Assembly (NCBI RefSeq): GCF_025370755.1
Contig: NZ_JAMXFC010000009.1
Span: 48,841 to 112,840 of the forward strand
Source of the DNA: Laspinema sp. D2d
GTDB lineage: Bacteria > Cyanobacteriota > Cyanobacteriia > Cyanobacteriales > Laspinemataceae
Direction of reading: 5' to 3'
Length of the DNA: 64,000 nt
Made by a program: the position numbers and the translations under genes. Position 1 is the stretch's first letter; each line of letters opens with the position of its first letter. The notes beneath the pieces were generated by a model. That model was not told where the DNA came from and did no database searches. It was given only the letters and a program-made list of their open reading frames with translations. Below are positions 52,907 to 63,024 of this stretch, in pieces.

Positions 52907-54406
52907 ATGGTTTCTCTCGCTCCCACACCCACAGAACTTCCCAAATTAGATGAATTTGCCCAAGGATTACCCAATATTTGCGGCTGGGAAAAATCAGTTC
53001 GTTCTGTGGTTCAACACAACGAACCTGTATTTTTGCCTATTACAAATATCCGATTAGAAGATATTAGTGCTGCATTTGCGATCGCCTTGCATATGCACCA
53101 ACCCACCATCCCTGCCGGACCCAATGGTGAGTATATCGGCCACTTACAATATATGTTTGAACATACCGGCGAAGGCGATAATCACAATGCCGGACCCTTC
53201 TCCTGGTGCTACAGTCGCATGGGGGAATTTATCCCTGAACTCGTTGCCAACGGTTGTAATCCCCGAGTCATGTTAGATTACTCGGGCAATTTATTGTGGG
53301 GATTGCGACAAATGGGACGCCATGATGTCATTGATAGTCTCAAACGCATCACCTGCGACCCCCAATATTATCTCCATGTTGAATGGTTAGGAACCATGTG
53401 GAGTCATGCCGTAGTTCCCTCCACTCCCCTGCCGGATCTCAAACTACATATTCAAGCATGGCAACATTATTTTGCTTCAATTTTTGGCTGGGAAGCCCTC
53501 GCCCGAGTCAAAGGATTTTCTCCTCCAGAAATGCACCTTCCTAACCATCCGGATACCCTTTTTGAGTTTATCAAAGCCCTCAAAGAAAGTGGCTATCGCT
53601 GGATTATGGTTCAAGAACATTCTGTGGAAACCTTAGAGGGTCATAGCCTCGGATACAAACATCTTCCTCACCGCCTAATTGCTCGAAATTCCAATGGGGA
53701 AACCACCAGCATCACCGCTTTAATTAAAACCCAAGGGTCTGATACAAAATTAGTGGCTCAAATGCAGCCTTATTATGAAGCCAAAACCCTGTCTAAACAA
53801 CAAATTGGTTCCGTGACTGTTCCCCCGATTGTTACCCAAATTGGGGACGGGGAAAATGGAGGCGTGATGATGAATGAATTTCCCGATGGATTCAAACGGA
53901 CCACCTATGAAATCGCCCAAAATAATGGGGGAAAATCGGGAACTGTTGCTCTGAATGGGACGGAATATTTAGAACTCATTGAAGCCGCAGGCTGTTCCCC
54001 GGAGGATTATTCTCCTTGTCAAGCGGTGCAACAACATAAAATCTGGCAACGGCTTGATCCAGAGAATGTCACCCCAGAAAAAATGGCCGAGGCGATCGCG
54101 CAGTTAAAGCAAGAAGACCATCAATTTCATGTAGATGGTTCCTCCTGGACGAATAACCTCAATTGGGTGCAAGGCTATGAAAATGTAGTCGGACCGATGA
54201 ATTCCCTCAGCGCCCTATTTCATCAAAAAATCGATCCGCTCATGGGTGATGAAAACTTTACCCAAGAACCGCGTTATCGTCAAGCCTTACTGAACAATTT
54301 GTTAACCCAAACCAGTTGTTTCCGCTACTGGGGACAAGGAATGTGGACTGACTTCGCCCGGTCCATTTATGAACGGGCGATCGCGCAGTTAAATAACGAC
54401 TTTTAA
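52907..54406 (+). CDS. Glycoside hydrolase family 57 protein
   Basis: A 499-residue GH57-type protein. The N-terminal catalytic-barrel motif ALHMHQPTIPAGP, the conserved MFEHTGEGDNHNAGPFSWCY region and MVQEHSVETLEGHS near the likely nucleophile Glu fit the family. GH57 enzymes act on alpha-glucans (amylase, branching enzyme, amylopullulanase), which suits glycogen metabolism, but this subgroup has no assigned substrate that I can state. A second catalytic Asp is not certain by eye. Confidence 0.9.
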   Translation: MVSLAPTPTELPKLDEFAQGLPNICGWEKSVRSVVQHNEPVFLPITNIRLEDISAAFAIALHMHQPTIPAGPNGEYIGHLQYMFEHTGEGDNHNAGPFSWCYSRMGEFIPELVANGCNPRVMLDYSGNLLWGLRQMGRHDVIDSLKRITCDPQYYLHVEWLGTMWSHAVVPSTPLPDLKLHIQAWQHYFASIFGWEALARVKGFSPPEMHLPNHPDTLFEFIKALKESGYRWIMVQEHSVETLEGHSLGYKHLPHRLIARNSNGETTSITALIKTQGSDTKLVAQMQPYYEAKTLSKQQIGSVTVPPIVTQIGDGENGGVMMNEFPDGFKRTTYEIAQNNGGKSGTVALNGTEYLELIEAAGCSPEDYSPCQAVQQHKIWQRLDPENVTPEKMAEAIAQLKQEDHQFHVDGSSWTNNLNWVQGYENVVGPMNSLSALFHQKIDPLMGDENFTQEPRYRQALLNNLLTQTSCFRYWGQGMWTDFARSIYERAIAQLNNDF

Positions 54407-54826
54407 CCCTCTAAGTTCAACATCAAGACGTCAGTCCTGATTAATAAACCTCCTGCTTTCATTCTGGATTGATCCCCCTCCCGTCCCCCTTAGATCCCCC
54501 TCCCGTCCCCCTTAAGAAGGGGGAAGCCAGAGGAATGAATGTTTATTTAACGGGGGAAGCCAGAGGGATAATTGTTTGTTTAACGGGGGAGGCCAGAGGA
54601 ATGAATGTTTAATTGCTGGGGGAAGTCAGAGGAATACTTGTTTGTTTAACGGGGGGTTCAAGAAATTTATGCAAGAAGTCTAATATTTGTAGTAAGGAAT
54701 TTCCATAAAAAAAGGCGGCATTACGAGGTCTTAATGCATTACTAAAGCCCCCCTTAATAAGGGGGGTTGGGGGGATCTCCCCTACAAGTTTTATTTTTTG
54801 GAGTTCCCTAACGACTGAAGTTGTTA
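54407..54826. repeat. Repeat cluster with a 33-bp tandem array
   Basis: Four 33-bp units (54519-54650) begin GGGGGAAGCCAGAGG and diverge slightly. Before them GATCCCCCTCCCGTCCCCCTTA occurs twice in a row (from about 54472). After them lies CCCCCTTAATAAGGGGGGTTGGGGGGATC (about 54745-54775), a copy of the palindromic repeat. Next is CTAACGACTGAAGTTGTTAC (about 54810), related to 22250. There is no gene; four different repeat families are stacked here. Confidence 0.85.
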
Positions 54827-56896
54827 CTACTTAACGGGGATATCCATCTCTAGGGTTCTGACTAGAAATGCCCATTTATCAGCAGCTTCTTCAATGATTT
54901 TTGCCGTGGGTTTTCCGGCACCATGTCCCGCTTTGGTTTCAATGCGAATCAAGACGGGTGCATTGGAGGTATGTGCTTCTTGTAAGGCAGCGGCGAACTT
55001 GAAACTATGTGCGGGAACAACGCGATCATCGTGGTCCGCTGTAGTAATCAGCGTGGCGGGGTAGGCAGTACCGGGTTTGAGGTTATGTAAGGGAGAGTAA
55101 GCATACAAGGCTTTAAATTCATCGGGATTATCCGGGGAACCGTAATCAGAACACCAGGCCCAGCCGATGGTAAACTTGTGGAAGCGTAACATATCCATGA
55201 CGCCGACGGCAGGGAGGGCGGCAGCGAACAGGTCCGGACGTTGTGTCATACAGGCACCGACTAATAATCCGCCATTGCTGCCACCGGCGATCGCCAGTTT
55301 CTGGGGTCGCGTGTACTGATGTTCGATTAACCACTCCGCAGCGGCAATAAAATCATCAAATACATTTTGTTTATTGAGCTTCGTCCCCCCTTGATGCCAA
55401 TCTTCTCCGTATTCTCCCCCACCGCGCAGATTGGGAATGGCAATGATGCCGCCTAGTTCCATCCAGACGACTTGGGAAACGGAAAAACTCGGGGTGAGGG
55501 AAATGTTAAATCCCCCATATCCATACAAATAGGTGGGATTATTTCCATCCCGTTGAATTCCCTGTTTATGGATAATGAACATCGGCACTTGAGTACCATC
55601 TTTACTGGGGTAAAAGATTTGCTCCGTTGTATAGTTATCCGGGTTAAAGTCTACCTCGGGTTTTCGATACAGGGTACTCTCCCCCGTCACCATATTGTAA
55701 CGATAAATCATGGGTGGGGTGGTAAAGCTGGTGAAACTATAAAAGGTTTCAGTATCGTGGCGTTTGCCATTAAATCCACCGGCAGAACCAATTCCCGGTA
55801 ATTCGACTTCTCGAATGAAGGAACCATCGAGGTTAAATAGTTTAATTTGACTGCGAGCATCTTTGAGATAATCGGCGACAAACTGATTATTTAAAAGGCC
55901 AATACTTTCTAAGGTTTCTGGTGCTTCGGGAATGAGTTCTTGAACCTCACGGGTACGAATATTCAGGGAAATCACCCGACTCCGGGGGGCATTTAAGTCC
56001 GTTTGAAACCAAAACAAATCCCCTTCTTTATCGATGAACCCATACTGTGCTTCAAATTCGGTAATTAATTCGATGACTTCCGCATCAGGATGGGTTAAAT
56101 CTTTGTAAAATACCAAATTTTTCGGGTCGGTACCGCGCCAGACGGAGATAATGAGAACGGTGCCATCTTCACTGACTCCCCCGCTAAATCCCCATTCTTT
56201 TTGGTCGGGACGATGATAGATTAAAATATCATCCGATTGGGGAGTGCCGAGGCGATGGTAGAAGAGTTTTTGATAATAGTTAACATCTTCATATTGACCT
56301 TTGGTGTTGGGTTCATCATAGCGACTATAGAAAAACCCTTGATGATCGTGGGTCCAAGAAGCCCCGGAGAATTTAAGCCATTTGAGATGGTCGGATAAAT
56401 CTTCGCCGGTTTCAATGTCACGAACTTTCCACTCTTGCCAATCCGAACCGGAGGAAGAGAGGCCATAGGCCATGAATTGAGCATTTTCACTAATGGCAAT
56501 CCCCCCTAGGGCGATGGTACCATCTTCAGAGAGCTTGTTGGGGTCGAGTAAGACCCGAGGTTGATCATCAAGGTGATTGAGGACATAGAGAACACTTTGA
56601 TTTTGGAGTCCATCGTTTTTAAAATAAAAATACCGATCGCCTTTTTTAAAGGGGATACCGTATTTTTCATAATCCCAAAGTTCCGTCAAGCGATGTTTGA
56701 GGCGATCGCGTTGAGGAATTTCGTTAAGATAAGCAAAGGTCACCGTATTTTGCGCTTCTACCCAAGCTTTGGTTTCCTCAGCGTCAGGGTCTTCCAACCA
56801 ACGATAGGGGTCGGAAATCTGGATACCGTGGTAGTCATCCACGATATCGCTTTTACGAGTCTGGGGATAGCTGAGGGTTCCGTCGAAATAGGACAT
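54827..56896 (-). CDS. Prolyl oligopeptidase (S9A)
   Basis: A 689-residue serine peptidase that cuts short peptides after proline. It has a seven-bladed propeller (about 70-400) and an alpha/beta-hydrolase catalytic domain. The nucleophile Ser540 sits in GGSNGGLLVGAC, the Asp in DHDDRVVPAHS and the His in KAGHGAGKPT. YGYGGFNISLTPSF is the S9 oxyanion segment. There is no signal peptide, so it is cytoplasmic. Confidence 0.96.
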   Translation of the reverse strand: MSYFDGTLSYPQTRKSDIVDDYHGIQISDPYRWLEDPDAEETKAWVEAQNTVTFAYLNEIPQRDRLKHRLTELWDYEKYGIPFKKGDRYFYFKNDGLQNQSVLYVLNHLDDQPRVLLDPNKLSEDGTIALGGIAISENAQFMAYGLSSSGSDWQEWKVRDIETGEDLSDHLKWLKFSGASWTHDHQGFFYSRYDEPNTKGQYEDVNYYQKLFYHRLGTPQSDDILIYHRPDQKEWGFSGGVSEDGTVLIISVWRGTDPKNLVFYKDLTHPDAEVIELITEFEAQYGFIDKEGDLFWFQTDLNAPRSRVISLNIRTREVQELIPEAPETLESIGLLNNQFVADYLKDARSQIKLFNLDGSFIREVELPGIGSAGGFNGKRHDTETFYSFTSFTTPPMIYRYNMVTGESTLYRKPEVDFNPDNYTTEQIFYPSKDGTQVPMFIIHKQGIQRDGNNPTYLYGYGGFNISLTPSFSVSQVVWMELGGIIAIPNLRGGGEYGEDWHQGGTKLNKQNVFDDFIAAAEWLIEHQYTRPQKLAIAGGSNGGLLVGACMTQRPDLFAAALPAVGVMDMLRFHKFTIGWAWCSDYGSPDNPDEFKALYAYSPLHNLKPGTAYPATLITTADHDDRVVPAHSFKFAAALQEAHTSNAPVLIRIETKAGHGAGKPTAKIIEEAADKWAFLVRTLEMDIPVK

Positions 56897-57737
56897 ACAC
56901 TTAGGGAATTAAGGAGTGTATTCTAGTGTAGCGTTTTGCCTAGAGGATTGAAGCATTGCCTGTGAGTGTGATGGCGTTTGTACCTACTGACTATAATGGG
57001 CGATCGGCAGCGATCGGGTCCCAGGATCCCCCTTCCGAATCAAGACCCCTCCCTCGGGAGGAATGGGGATAGAACCGCCACAGGTGGGGGTAATAGCAAC
57101 CCCGAGGGCCATTTGCAGTTTGAGGCTGGAACTCGGATTCCCCAACCCGAGGCGATCGGTAATCATCTCCAGATTTTCCCCTCAGTCGAGGCAGAATAGA
57201 AACAACTCAATTGCAGTTGCAATTGAGTTCTACTCGTCACCGAATTTTTCCCCACTCCATGTACCCTAACAAGAGAGAAAGGGAAAAACATCGGGTGTAG
57301 AAACAGCTTAATGCTAGGGTAGGGTCTAAATCCTCCGGGGTGTCACCCCATAGGGGGAGCACGACTCTCTCAAACTCTAACTGATCCTGATCCAGCGCGG
57401 CTAGGACTAAGGGTTTTCTGAAACAGATAACCTGTCCTGGAGCGTCTACAGAGCGGTTATCAGGGAAAAATGCCCTCTTGTTTACCCCGGTCTAAAGCGG
57501 ACCCCGAGAAAGTGGGTATCCCCCCTAAATCGCCTGTATCAATGAATGGAGGAATTGTCCGTTGCCTGGACTACATAAATTAGATTGAGGTAAATGCTTC
57601 CAGTTCCGACTTATTTAGAATACAAGCGCCAGCAATTGGGTAGCCAACAATGGGAAGTATAAAAAAGCCGTTTTGAATTAACCCCGTATTCGAGTGAAGT
57701 TGACCCTTTCTTTTTTTACAGTGCTACATTTTTTACT
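56897..57737. other. Long intergenic region with structured stretch
   Basis: About 840 bases. GGGGTG-t-CACCCC (57337-57349), GATAACC/GGTTATC (57426-57432 and 57455-57461) and nearby AGGG/CCCT pairs suggest structured RNA between about 57330 and 57490. 56990-57190 is GC-rich with short frames on both strands, none convincing. The kinase gene promoter should lie in the AT-rich 57650-57735. Confidence 0.4.
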
Positions 57738-60212
57738 ATGGCTAAAATCCTAATTGTTGATGATGACATCACCGTGCAGCTCGTCCTCCAGGACTTACTC
57801 GAAAGCGACGGACATCGCATCACCGTAGCGTCTGATGGGACCGAGGGCTTGCGTCTGGCTAGAGAACTAGAACCTGACTTGATCGTTTGCGATTGGATGA
57901 TGCCCGGACTCGATGGATTAGAAGTGTGTCAAAAAATCAAGTCTGACCCCGAACTTGCGCCGATGTTCTTCATCCTGCTCACCGCTAGGGAAGAAGTGGG
58001 CGATCGCATCAAGGGACTCAACACAGGAGCCGATGATTTTCTCTCCAAACCCATCGAAACCGAAGAGTTTCTGGCACGGATCCGAGCCGCCTTACGATTG
58101 CAGGGCTTAACCCAGGAACTCAGCCAAGCCAATCAGCAGTTAGAAGCCTTAGTCGAAGTGCAGCGCCGACTCCTCGCCTTTAAGGGAGACACCACCACAG
58201 ATAATAGTCCCAGCTACCCCTATACGGAAATTCTCAAACCCTTGGGACAAGCGGCTCATGCCAGTCGAGTCTACCTGTGCCAAAATCCACCCCTGTCTAC
58301 GGGGAATTCCACGCAAACCGCCCATTCTCCCCTTTTGGTGGCCCAGTGGAGTTGCGAAGAATTAAAAATTAAACCCGGATCCGACACCACTCCCCAACCG
58401 GCGCAATGTTTCTCCTTAAAAGCGCCTGTGTTGATTGAGCGGTGGGTGTCCCTGTTGGCGCGAGGAGAAGTCATTGCTGATGTTGTGAGTAACTTTCCCG
58501 ACTCCGAACGGGAAATTTTAGAACAATCCGGGATTCAATCCCTGCTGATTTTGCCCCTGATTGTGCATGGGGAATTCTTTGGATTTATTCGCTTTGACAA
58601 TTGCACCGAACCTCGGGTCTGGTCCGAGTCAGAAGTCTCCATCCTTCAAGCTGCTGCTGCTGCGGTCTCTCTACATAAAGAGCGGGCCTTAGCGGAAGTG
58701 GCCCTGCGGTCTTCGGAAGCTCGCTATCGGGCCATTGTTGAAGATCAAACGGAACTGATTTGTCGGTTTGCCCCCGATGGTACCCTAACCTTTGTGAACG
58801 ATGCCTACTGCCGGTATTTCGGCGTGAGTCGCAAAGAACTCATGGATGGATCGGTGGTCTCTTTGATACCCGATATCGATCGCAATCCGGTTACCATGCC
58901 CGTGGTTACGCGGGAACGCCGGGTCATCCTGACCAATGGAGAAGTGCGCTGGCAACAATGGACCGATCGCGCCATTTTTGATGCCCAGGGGGTGTTGAGT
59001 GAGTTTCAAGCCGTGGGACGAGATATCACGGAACGTAAATTAGCCGAGGCAGCGGTTCAAGCCAGCGAAGAACGGTTCCGCCAATTAGCTGAAAATATCG
59101 AAGAGGTCTTTTGGATTAGCGATCCAGATTATAGTCAAATCCTGTACGTTTCCCCCGCCTATGAGGAAATTTGGGGACTAGAACGCCAGGAATTGTATGA
59201 GAAACCCACCGCCCGTTTAGAGGCAATTCATCCCGACGATCGCCAAGCCGTCCTGACTGGATTGATGCCGTTAGATCGCCTTGATCGCGAATATCGAATC
59301 ATTCGGCCCGATGGTTCTATCCGCTGGATACGCGATCGGGGTTTTCCCATCCGTGATGAAGAAGGCAAAATCTACCGCATTGCCGGAATTTCTGAAGATA
59401 TCACTGAAATCAAACGCGCTGAAGAGCAATTGCGTCATGCCTTGGCGAAAGAACGAGAAATCATGGAGTTTAGAACCCGGTTTGTTTCAATGGTTTCTCA
59501 CGAATTCCGCACCCCCATGACTACCATTCTTTCTTCCGCTGATTTACTCGAATATTATTTAGAGGAATGGCCCCATGACAAACTGGATAAAAAGTTCCAA
59601 GCCCTCCATCGCATTCAATCGGCTACGGTGAACATGACCCAACTCCTGGAAGATGTCTTGTTCATCGGGCGGGCCGAAATGAGCCAACTTCCCTTTAATC
59701 CACAGCCCCTTGACCTCGCCCCGTTTTGTGAAGGAATTGTAGAGGAATTTCAGTTTTCTGCAACCAAAAATTACAAGATTAATTTTGTTCAACATTACTC
59801 TAAAGAGTTTTTGAGCAATAAATTTCGGAAGCCTTATTTTGATGAAAAATTATTACGATATATTCTAAACAATCTGCTTTCCAACGCGATTAAATACTCT
59901 CCGGAGGGGGGAGAGGTGTATTTTGAATTAACCTGTACCGAAACCGATGTAATTTTTATGATTAAAGACTCGGGGATTGGGATTCCCTCCGATGAAATCC
60001 CCCGCCTGTTCCAAACGTTCCACCGCTGCGGAAATGTCGGAAATATTCCCGGTACAGGGTTGGGGTTGGCAATGGTTAAACGCAGTACCGACTTACATGG
60101 CGGGGAAATTTCCGTCAAAAGTGAGGTAGGATTCGGGACCGCATTTACCGTTAGACTTCCTTTGTATAGCCGACAGCGAGAAGAAGATTCAACGTCGCAG
60201 CAAGTGGGATAA
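57738..60212 (+). CDS. Hybrid sensor kinase REC-GAF-PAS-PAS-HisKA-HATPase
   Basis: An 824-residue soluble hybrid. The receiver at 1-125 has Asp52 in LIVCDWMMPGLDG. A GAF domain (about 150-325, general type, no bilin cysteine motif) and two PAS domains (about 330-450 and 455-580) follow. The kinase has H-box SMVSHEFRTPMTTILSS, N-box NNLLSNAIKYSPEGG, and DSGIGIPSDE and GTGLGLAMVKRS motifs. It is related to the kinase at 48124-49245. An N-terminal receiver implies input from another kinase; the partner is unknown. Confidence 0.93.
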   Translation: MAKILIVDDDITVQLVLQDLLESDGHRITVASDGTEGLRLARELEPDLIVCDWMMPGLDGLEVCQKIKSDPELAPMFFILLTAREEVGDRIKGLNTGADDFLSKPIETEEFLARIRAALRLQGLTQELSQANQQLEALVEVQRRLLAFKGDTTTDNSPSYPYTEILKPLGQAAHASRVYLCQNPPLSTGNSTQTAHSPLLVAQWSCEELKIKPGSDTTPQPAQCFSLKAPVLIERWVSLLARGEVIADVVSNFPDSEREILEQSGIQSLLILPLIVHGEFFGFIRFDNCTEPRVWSESEVSILQAAAAAVSLHKERALAEVALRSSEARYRAIVEDQTELICRFAPDGTLTFVNDAYCRYFGVSRKELMDGSVVSLIPDIDRNPVTMPVVTRERRVILTNGEVRWQQWTDRAIFDAQGVLSEFQAVGRDITERKLAEAAVQASEERFRQLAENIEEVFWISDPDYSQILYVSPAYEEIWGLERQELYEKPTARLEAIHPDDRQAVLTGLMPLDRLDREYRIIRPDGSIRWIRDRGFPIRDEEGKIYRIAGISEDITEIKRAEEQLRHALAKEREIMEFRTRFVSMVSHEFRTPMTTILSSADLLEYYLEEWPHDKLDKKFQALHRIQSATVNMTQLLEDVLFIGRAEMSQLPFNPQPLDLAPFCEGIVEEFQFSATKNYKINFVQHYSKEFLSNKFRKPYFDEKLLRYILNNLLSNAIKYSPEGGEVYFELTCTETDVIFMIKDSGIGIPSDEIPRLFQTFHRCGNVGNIPGTGLGLAMVKRSTDLHGGEISVKSEVGFGTAFTVRLPLYSRQREEDSTSQQVG

Positions 60213-60333
60213 TTATCCTCAGCCGATTATCCTGATCCGTCTGTGCTCAATTCTGCCGCTTCCCGAATTTTGGGGAAGTGGAAATGACTGTTTAACGGGT
60301 CTGGGCGGGTGCTGTTCTGATAAACTATCTCTT

Positions 60334-61461
60334 ATGATGACTGAATACTTTGCAACGGTTGCTCGGGGTTTAGAACCCATTGCTGCTCAAGAATTAGAAC
60401 GGTTAGGTGCGCGGGATGTTCGTCCGGACTTTACTGGAGTCCATTTTTCGGGCGATCGCGCGTTACTTTACCGAGTTAATTTATGGGGAAGAACGCTGTT
60501 TCGAGTTCTGGTTCCAATCCGAGAATTTTCTTGTCCCAATGCGGAAATCCTGTATCAAGAAGTCCAATCTATTGATTGGGAGGCGTATCTCGATCCCGGT
60601 AATACTTTGGCGGTGAACTGTACCGGCAGCAATCAGAAACTCAATCACACTCATTTTACTGCATTACAGGTCAAAAATGCGATTGTAGACCAACAGCGCG
60701 ATCGCACGGGAGAACGGTCTACGGTGGATCCGAAGGACCCGGATTTGTTGCTAAATCTGCATATTCATGGCGATCGGGCTATTCTCAGTTTAGATAGTTC
60801 GGGAAACAGCTTACATCGACGCGGATATCGTCCAGCAATGGGGACTGCACCCCTGAAAGAAACCTTAGCGGCAGCTATTTTAGAACTGGCTGAATATTCC
60901 CCAGAACAAACCTTTTTAGACCCCCTTTGTGGGTCCGGAACTTTACCTTTAGAGGCGGGTTTAAAGGCATTAAATATCGCCCCCGGATTGTTTAGAGAAC
61001 GGTTTGGATTTATGAGTTGGCGCGATTTTGACCTAGAACTTTGGCAGGATATCCGCCAAGAAGCCCTAGACGGTCAAAAAGGAGAATTAGCGGCCCCCAT
61101 TTACGGCAGCGATCGCGATCGGGATGTGATCCAACAAGCGTATCTGAATGCGGAAAACTGTGGATTAGATGCTCACGTTCACTTTTCCATTCAAGAATTT
61201 TATCAGATAGAACCCCCTGCCGAAAGCGGGATTTTGATCTGCAATCCTCCTTATGGAGAACGTCTCGGTGAAGTTCATCAACTCGGGGATTTTTATAAAT
61301 CTATGGGAGATATTTTAAAACAGCGTTTTACCGGATGGACCGCTTATATTTTATCCGGGAACAAAGAACTTACCAAAAAAATTGGGCTGAAATCTTCAAA
61401 ACGCATTCCCATTTACAACGGTTCCTTACCTTGTAGCTTACTTAAATATGAATTGTATTAA
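60334..61461 (+). CDS. THUMP-domain RNA methyltransferase (RlmL N-terminal-like)
   Basis: A 375-residue class I methyltransferase. An N-terminal ferredoxin-like plus THUMP region (about 1-155) has YFATVARGLEPIAAQELERL and KNAIVDQQ. The UPF0020 methylase domain (about 160-370) has RGYRPAMGTAPLKETLAAAI, DPLCGSGTLPLEA and the catalytic NPPYGERLG. It most likely makes m2G in 23S rRNA, like the RlmL/YcbY N-terminal half; a tRNA target is possible. The first two codons are both ATG. Confidence 0.93.
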   Translation: MMTEYFATVARGLEPIAAQELERLGARDVRPDFTGVHFSGDRALLYRVNLWGRTLFRVLVPIREFSCPNAEILYQEVQSIDWEAYLDPGNTLAVNCTGSNQKLNHTHFTALQVKNAIVDQQRDRTGERSTVDPKDPDLLLNLHIHGDRAILSLDSSGNSLHRRGYRPAMGTAPLKETLAAAILELAEYSPEQTFLDPLCGSGTLPLEAGLKALNIAPGLFRERFGFMSWRDFDLELWQDIRQEALDGQKGELAAPIYGSDRDRDVIQQAYLNAENCGLDAHVHFSIQEFYQIEPPAESGILICNPPYGERLGEVHQLGDFYKSMGDILKQRFTGWTAYILSGNKELTKKIGLKSSKRIPIYNGSLPCSLLKYELY

Positions 61462-61520
61462 GTTTGAGGTCAGATGACTCGGTAGGGGAAATCCCTGGGG
61501 AAACCCCCTACCAATTTTAC

Positions 61521-61943
61521 TTAGTCTTTCTCAATTTTAACCGATAGAATTTTATCTCCAGCGCGAATCGAGTTGACGACATTCATATCTTCGGTTTTAC
61601 CAAAAACCGTATGTTGTCCATCTAAATGGGGTTGGGGAGAGTGGCAAATAAAGAATTGACTTCCCCCGGTATTACGCCCTGCATGGGCCATTGATAATGT
61701 ACCCGCTAGATGTTTTTTGGGGTTAATTTCACAATTAATTTTATAACCCGGACCCCCAGTGCCGGTTCCATTGGGACATCCCCCTTGGATCATGAAATTG
61801 GGAATGACGCGATGGAAGGTTAATCCATCATAAAACCCACTTTCCGATAATTTGGTAAAATTATCCACGGTATTCGGGGCATCTTTATCGAACAGATCCA
61901 GATGAATCGTTCCTTTGTCGGTTTCCATAATGGCGCGAGGCAT
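61521..61943 (-). CDS. Cyclophilin-type peptidylprolyl isomerase
   Basis: A 140-residue single-domain cyclophilin. The active-site segments are [13 protein letters not shown] (catalytic Arg), [19 protein letters not shown] and [10 protein letters not shown]. There is no signal peptide, so it is cytoplasmic. ATG at 61943 ([11 protein letters not shown]) is chosen because GAAGGAG lies just upstream; the open frame reaches 61958. Confidence 0.95.
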   Translation of the reverse strand: MPRAIMETDKGTIHLDLFDKDAPNTVDNFTKLSESGFYDGLTFHRVIPNFMIQGGCPNGTGTGGPGYKINCEINPKKHLAGTLSMAHAGRNTGGSQFFICHSPQPHLDGQHTVFGKTEDMNVVNSIRAGDKILSVKIEKD

Positions 61944-62036
61944 AGGTTTCTCCTTCAATTGATTCAGATTTAAGGGCGTTCTCAGTAGGTGCGATCGCCC
62001 ATGACAGACCTATATTACCTTAGAGCGTCGGTTGTT

Positions 62037-62118
62037 GGGGAGATGGGGGAAATTGGGGAGATTGGGGAGATTGGGGAGATGGGGAGGATGGGGGAGATTG
62101 GGAGGATGGGGGAGATGA
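62037..62118. repeat. G-rich minisatellite
   Basis: Irregular repeats of GGGGAGATTGGGGAGATGGG sit between the cyclophilin gene and the 62203 gene. The short frames through it (Gly-Glu-Ile-Gly repeats) are artefacts. It is the fourth copy of this family in the window. Confidence 0.85.
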
Positions 62119-62202
62119 ATTTTTTGCGTTCATCTTTGGGAAGCATGATGTTGATTACGGCTGGATTGTTGTACTGTAATACTGAACAGATTGGAGTCAA
62201 TT

Positions 62203-62958
62203 ATGGATAGCGAACAAACTCAAGAAATTCTCAGTTTGCGGGAGAGAAAGTTAACGCCAAAGCAAATCGCCCGCAAAATGGGATTGAAAGTCTCAGACGT
62301 TACCGGGTTTTTGAAGGAACAAGCGGAACAAGTAGCGATCGCCCGTGAGGAATCTGGAGAATTACCCCCTTTAGTCGAGTGTTTAGTCAATACCAATTGT
62401 CTGCACAGGCTGTTTCCACCCGAAGATGAACTCAACCCAGCCTCGGACGAAGATGAGGATGACGAAATCCATAACAAGAGAGGGCCGGGTTTTGCAATAG
62501 TTACCGTAACGCGATCGCCTGGATTTAATCGCTATATTACTTGTAATTACCTGGTCGATTATTGGTGTTTAGGGGTCAAAGATGCCTCGGGACCGCGCAA
62601 ATACAACCGCAGTGAATATGAAAGAATTATCAACTTGTATTATGACTCCTTAATTGGAGGTTCTGAGAGAATTTCCTTAACTGAGGCTCAAGCCATTGTC
62701 TGGGGTGCGGTTGAATATGCCGAAAAATTAGGCTTTAAACCCCATGCGGATTTTGAAAAAGCCAAAAAGTATTTAGGGGAATGGGATCGGGAAGTTGAAA
62801 TCGAATTCGGAGACAATGGAAAACCTTTATATCATAGCGGACCCTACGACAATCCTACCTCAATTATTAATACCTTGAACAAGTCGGTGGGCGAAGGAAA
62901 CTATCATTATATAGTCGGATTAAATCCCGATAACGAGGAGTTCTCTGACTTTATCTAA
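62203..62958 (+). CDS. Hypothetical protein with N-terminal HTH-like segment
   Basis: A 251-residue protein. The first 50 residues (LRERKLTPKQIARKMGLKVS followed by DVTGFLKEQ) look like a helix-turn-helix. An acidic stretch (SDEDEDDE) follows. A larger domain (about 90-200) has GPGFAIVTVTRSPGFNRYIT, NYLVDYWCLGVKDASGPRKY and EAQAIVWGAVEYAEKLGFKP. It may recognise nucleic acid, but I cannot name the family. ATG 62203 is chosen over TTG 62191. Confidence 0.7.
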   Translation: MDSEQTQEILSLRERKLTPKQIARKMGLKVSDVTGFLKEQAEQVAIAREESGELPPLVECLVNTNCLHRLFPPEDELNPASDEDEDDEIHNKRGPGFAIVTVTRSPGFNRYITCNYLVDYWCLGVKDASGPRKYNRSEYERIINLYYDSLIGGSERISLTEAQAIVWGAVEYAEKLGFKPHADFEKAKKYLGEWDREVEIEFGDNGKPLYHSGPYDNPTSIINTLNKSVGEGNYHYIVGLNPDNEEFSDFI

Positions 62959-63024
62959 GTCAGTTTAAATAAGGTCAATGGGTATCAAAATGTTGATTAT
63001 TCCCAGTTTTGACACCCATTGAGT

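Noticed and set aside
56978-57269. Short frames on both strands upstream of the 824-residue kinase
   Set aside because: Overlapping, short and without family resemblance.
61989-62210. 73-codon frame with Gly-Glu-Ile-Gly repeats
   Set aside because: It follows the minisatellite at 62037-62118 and has no other support.
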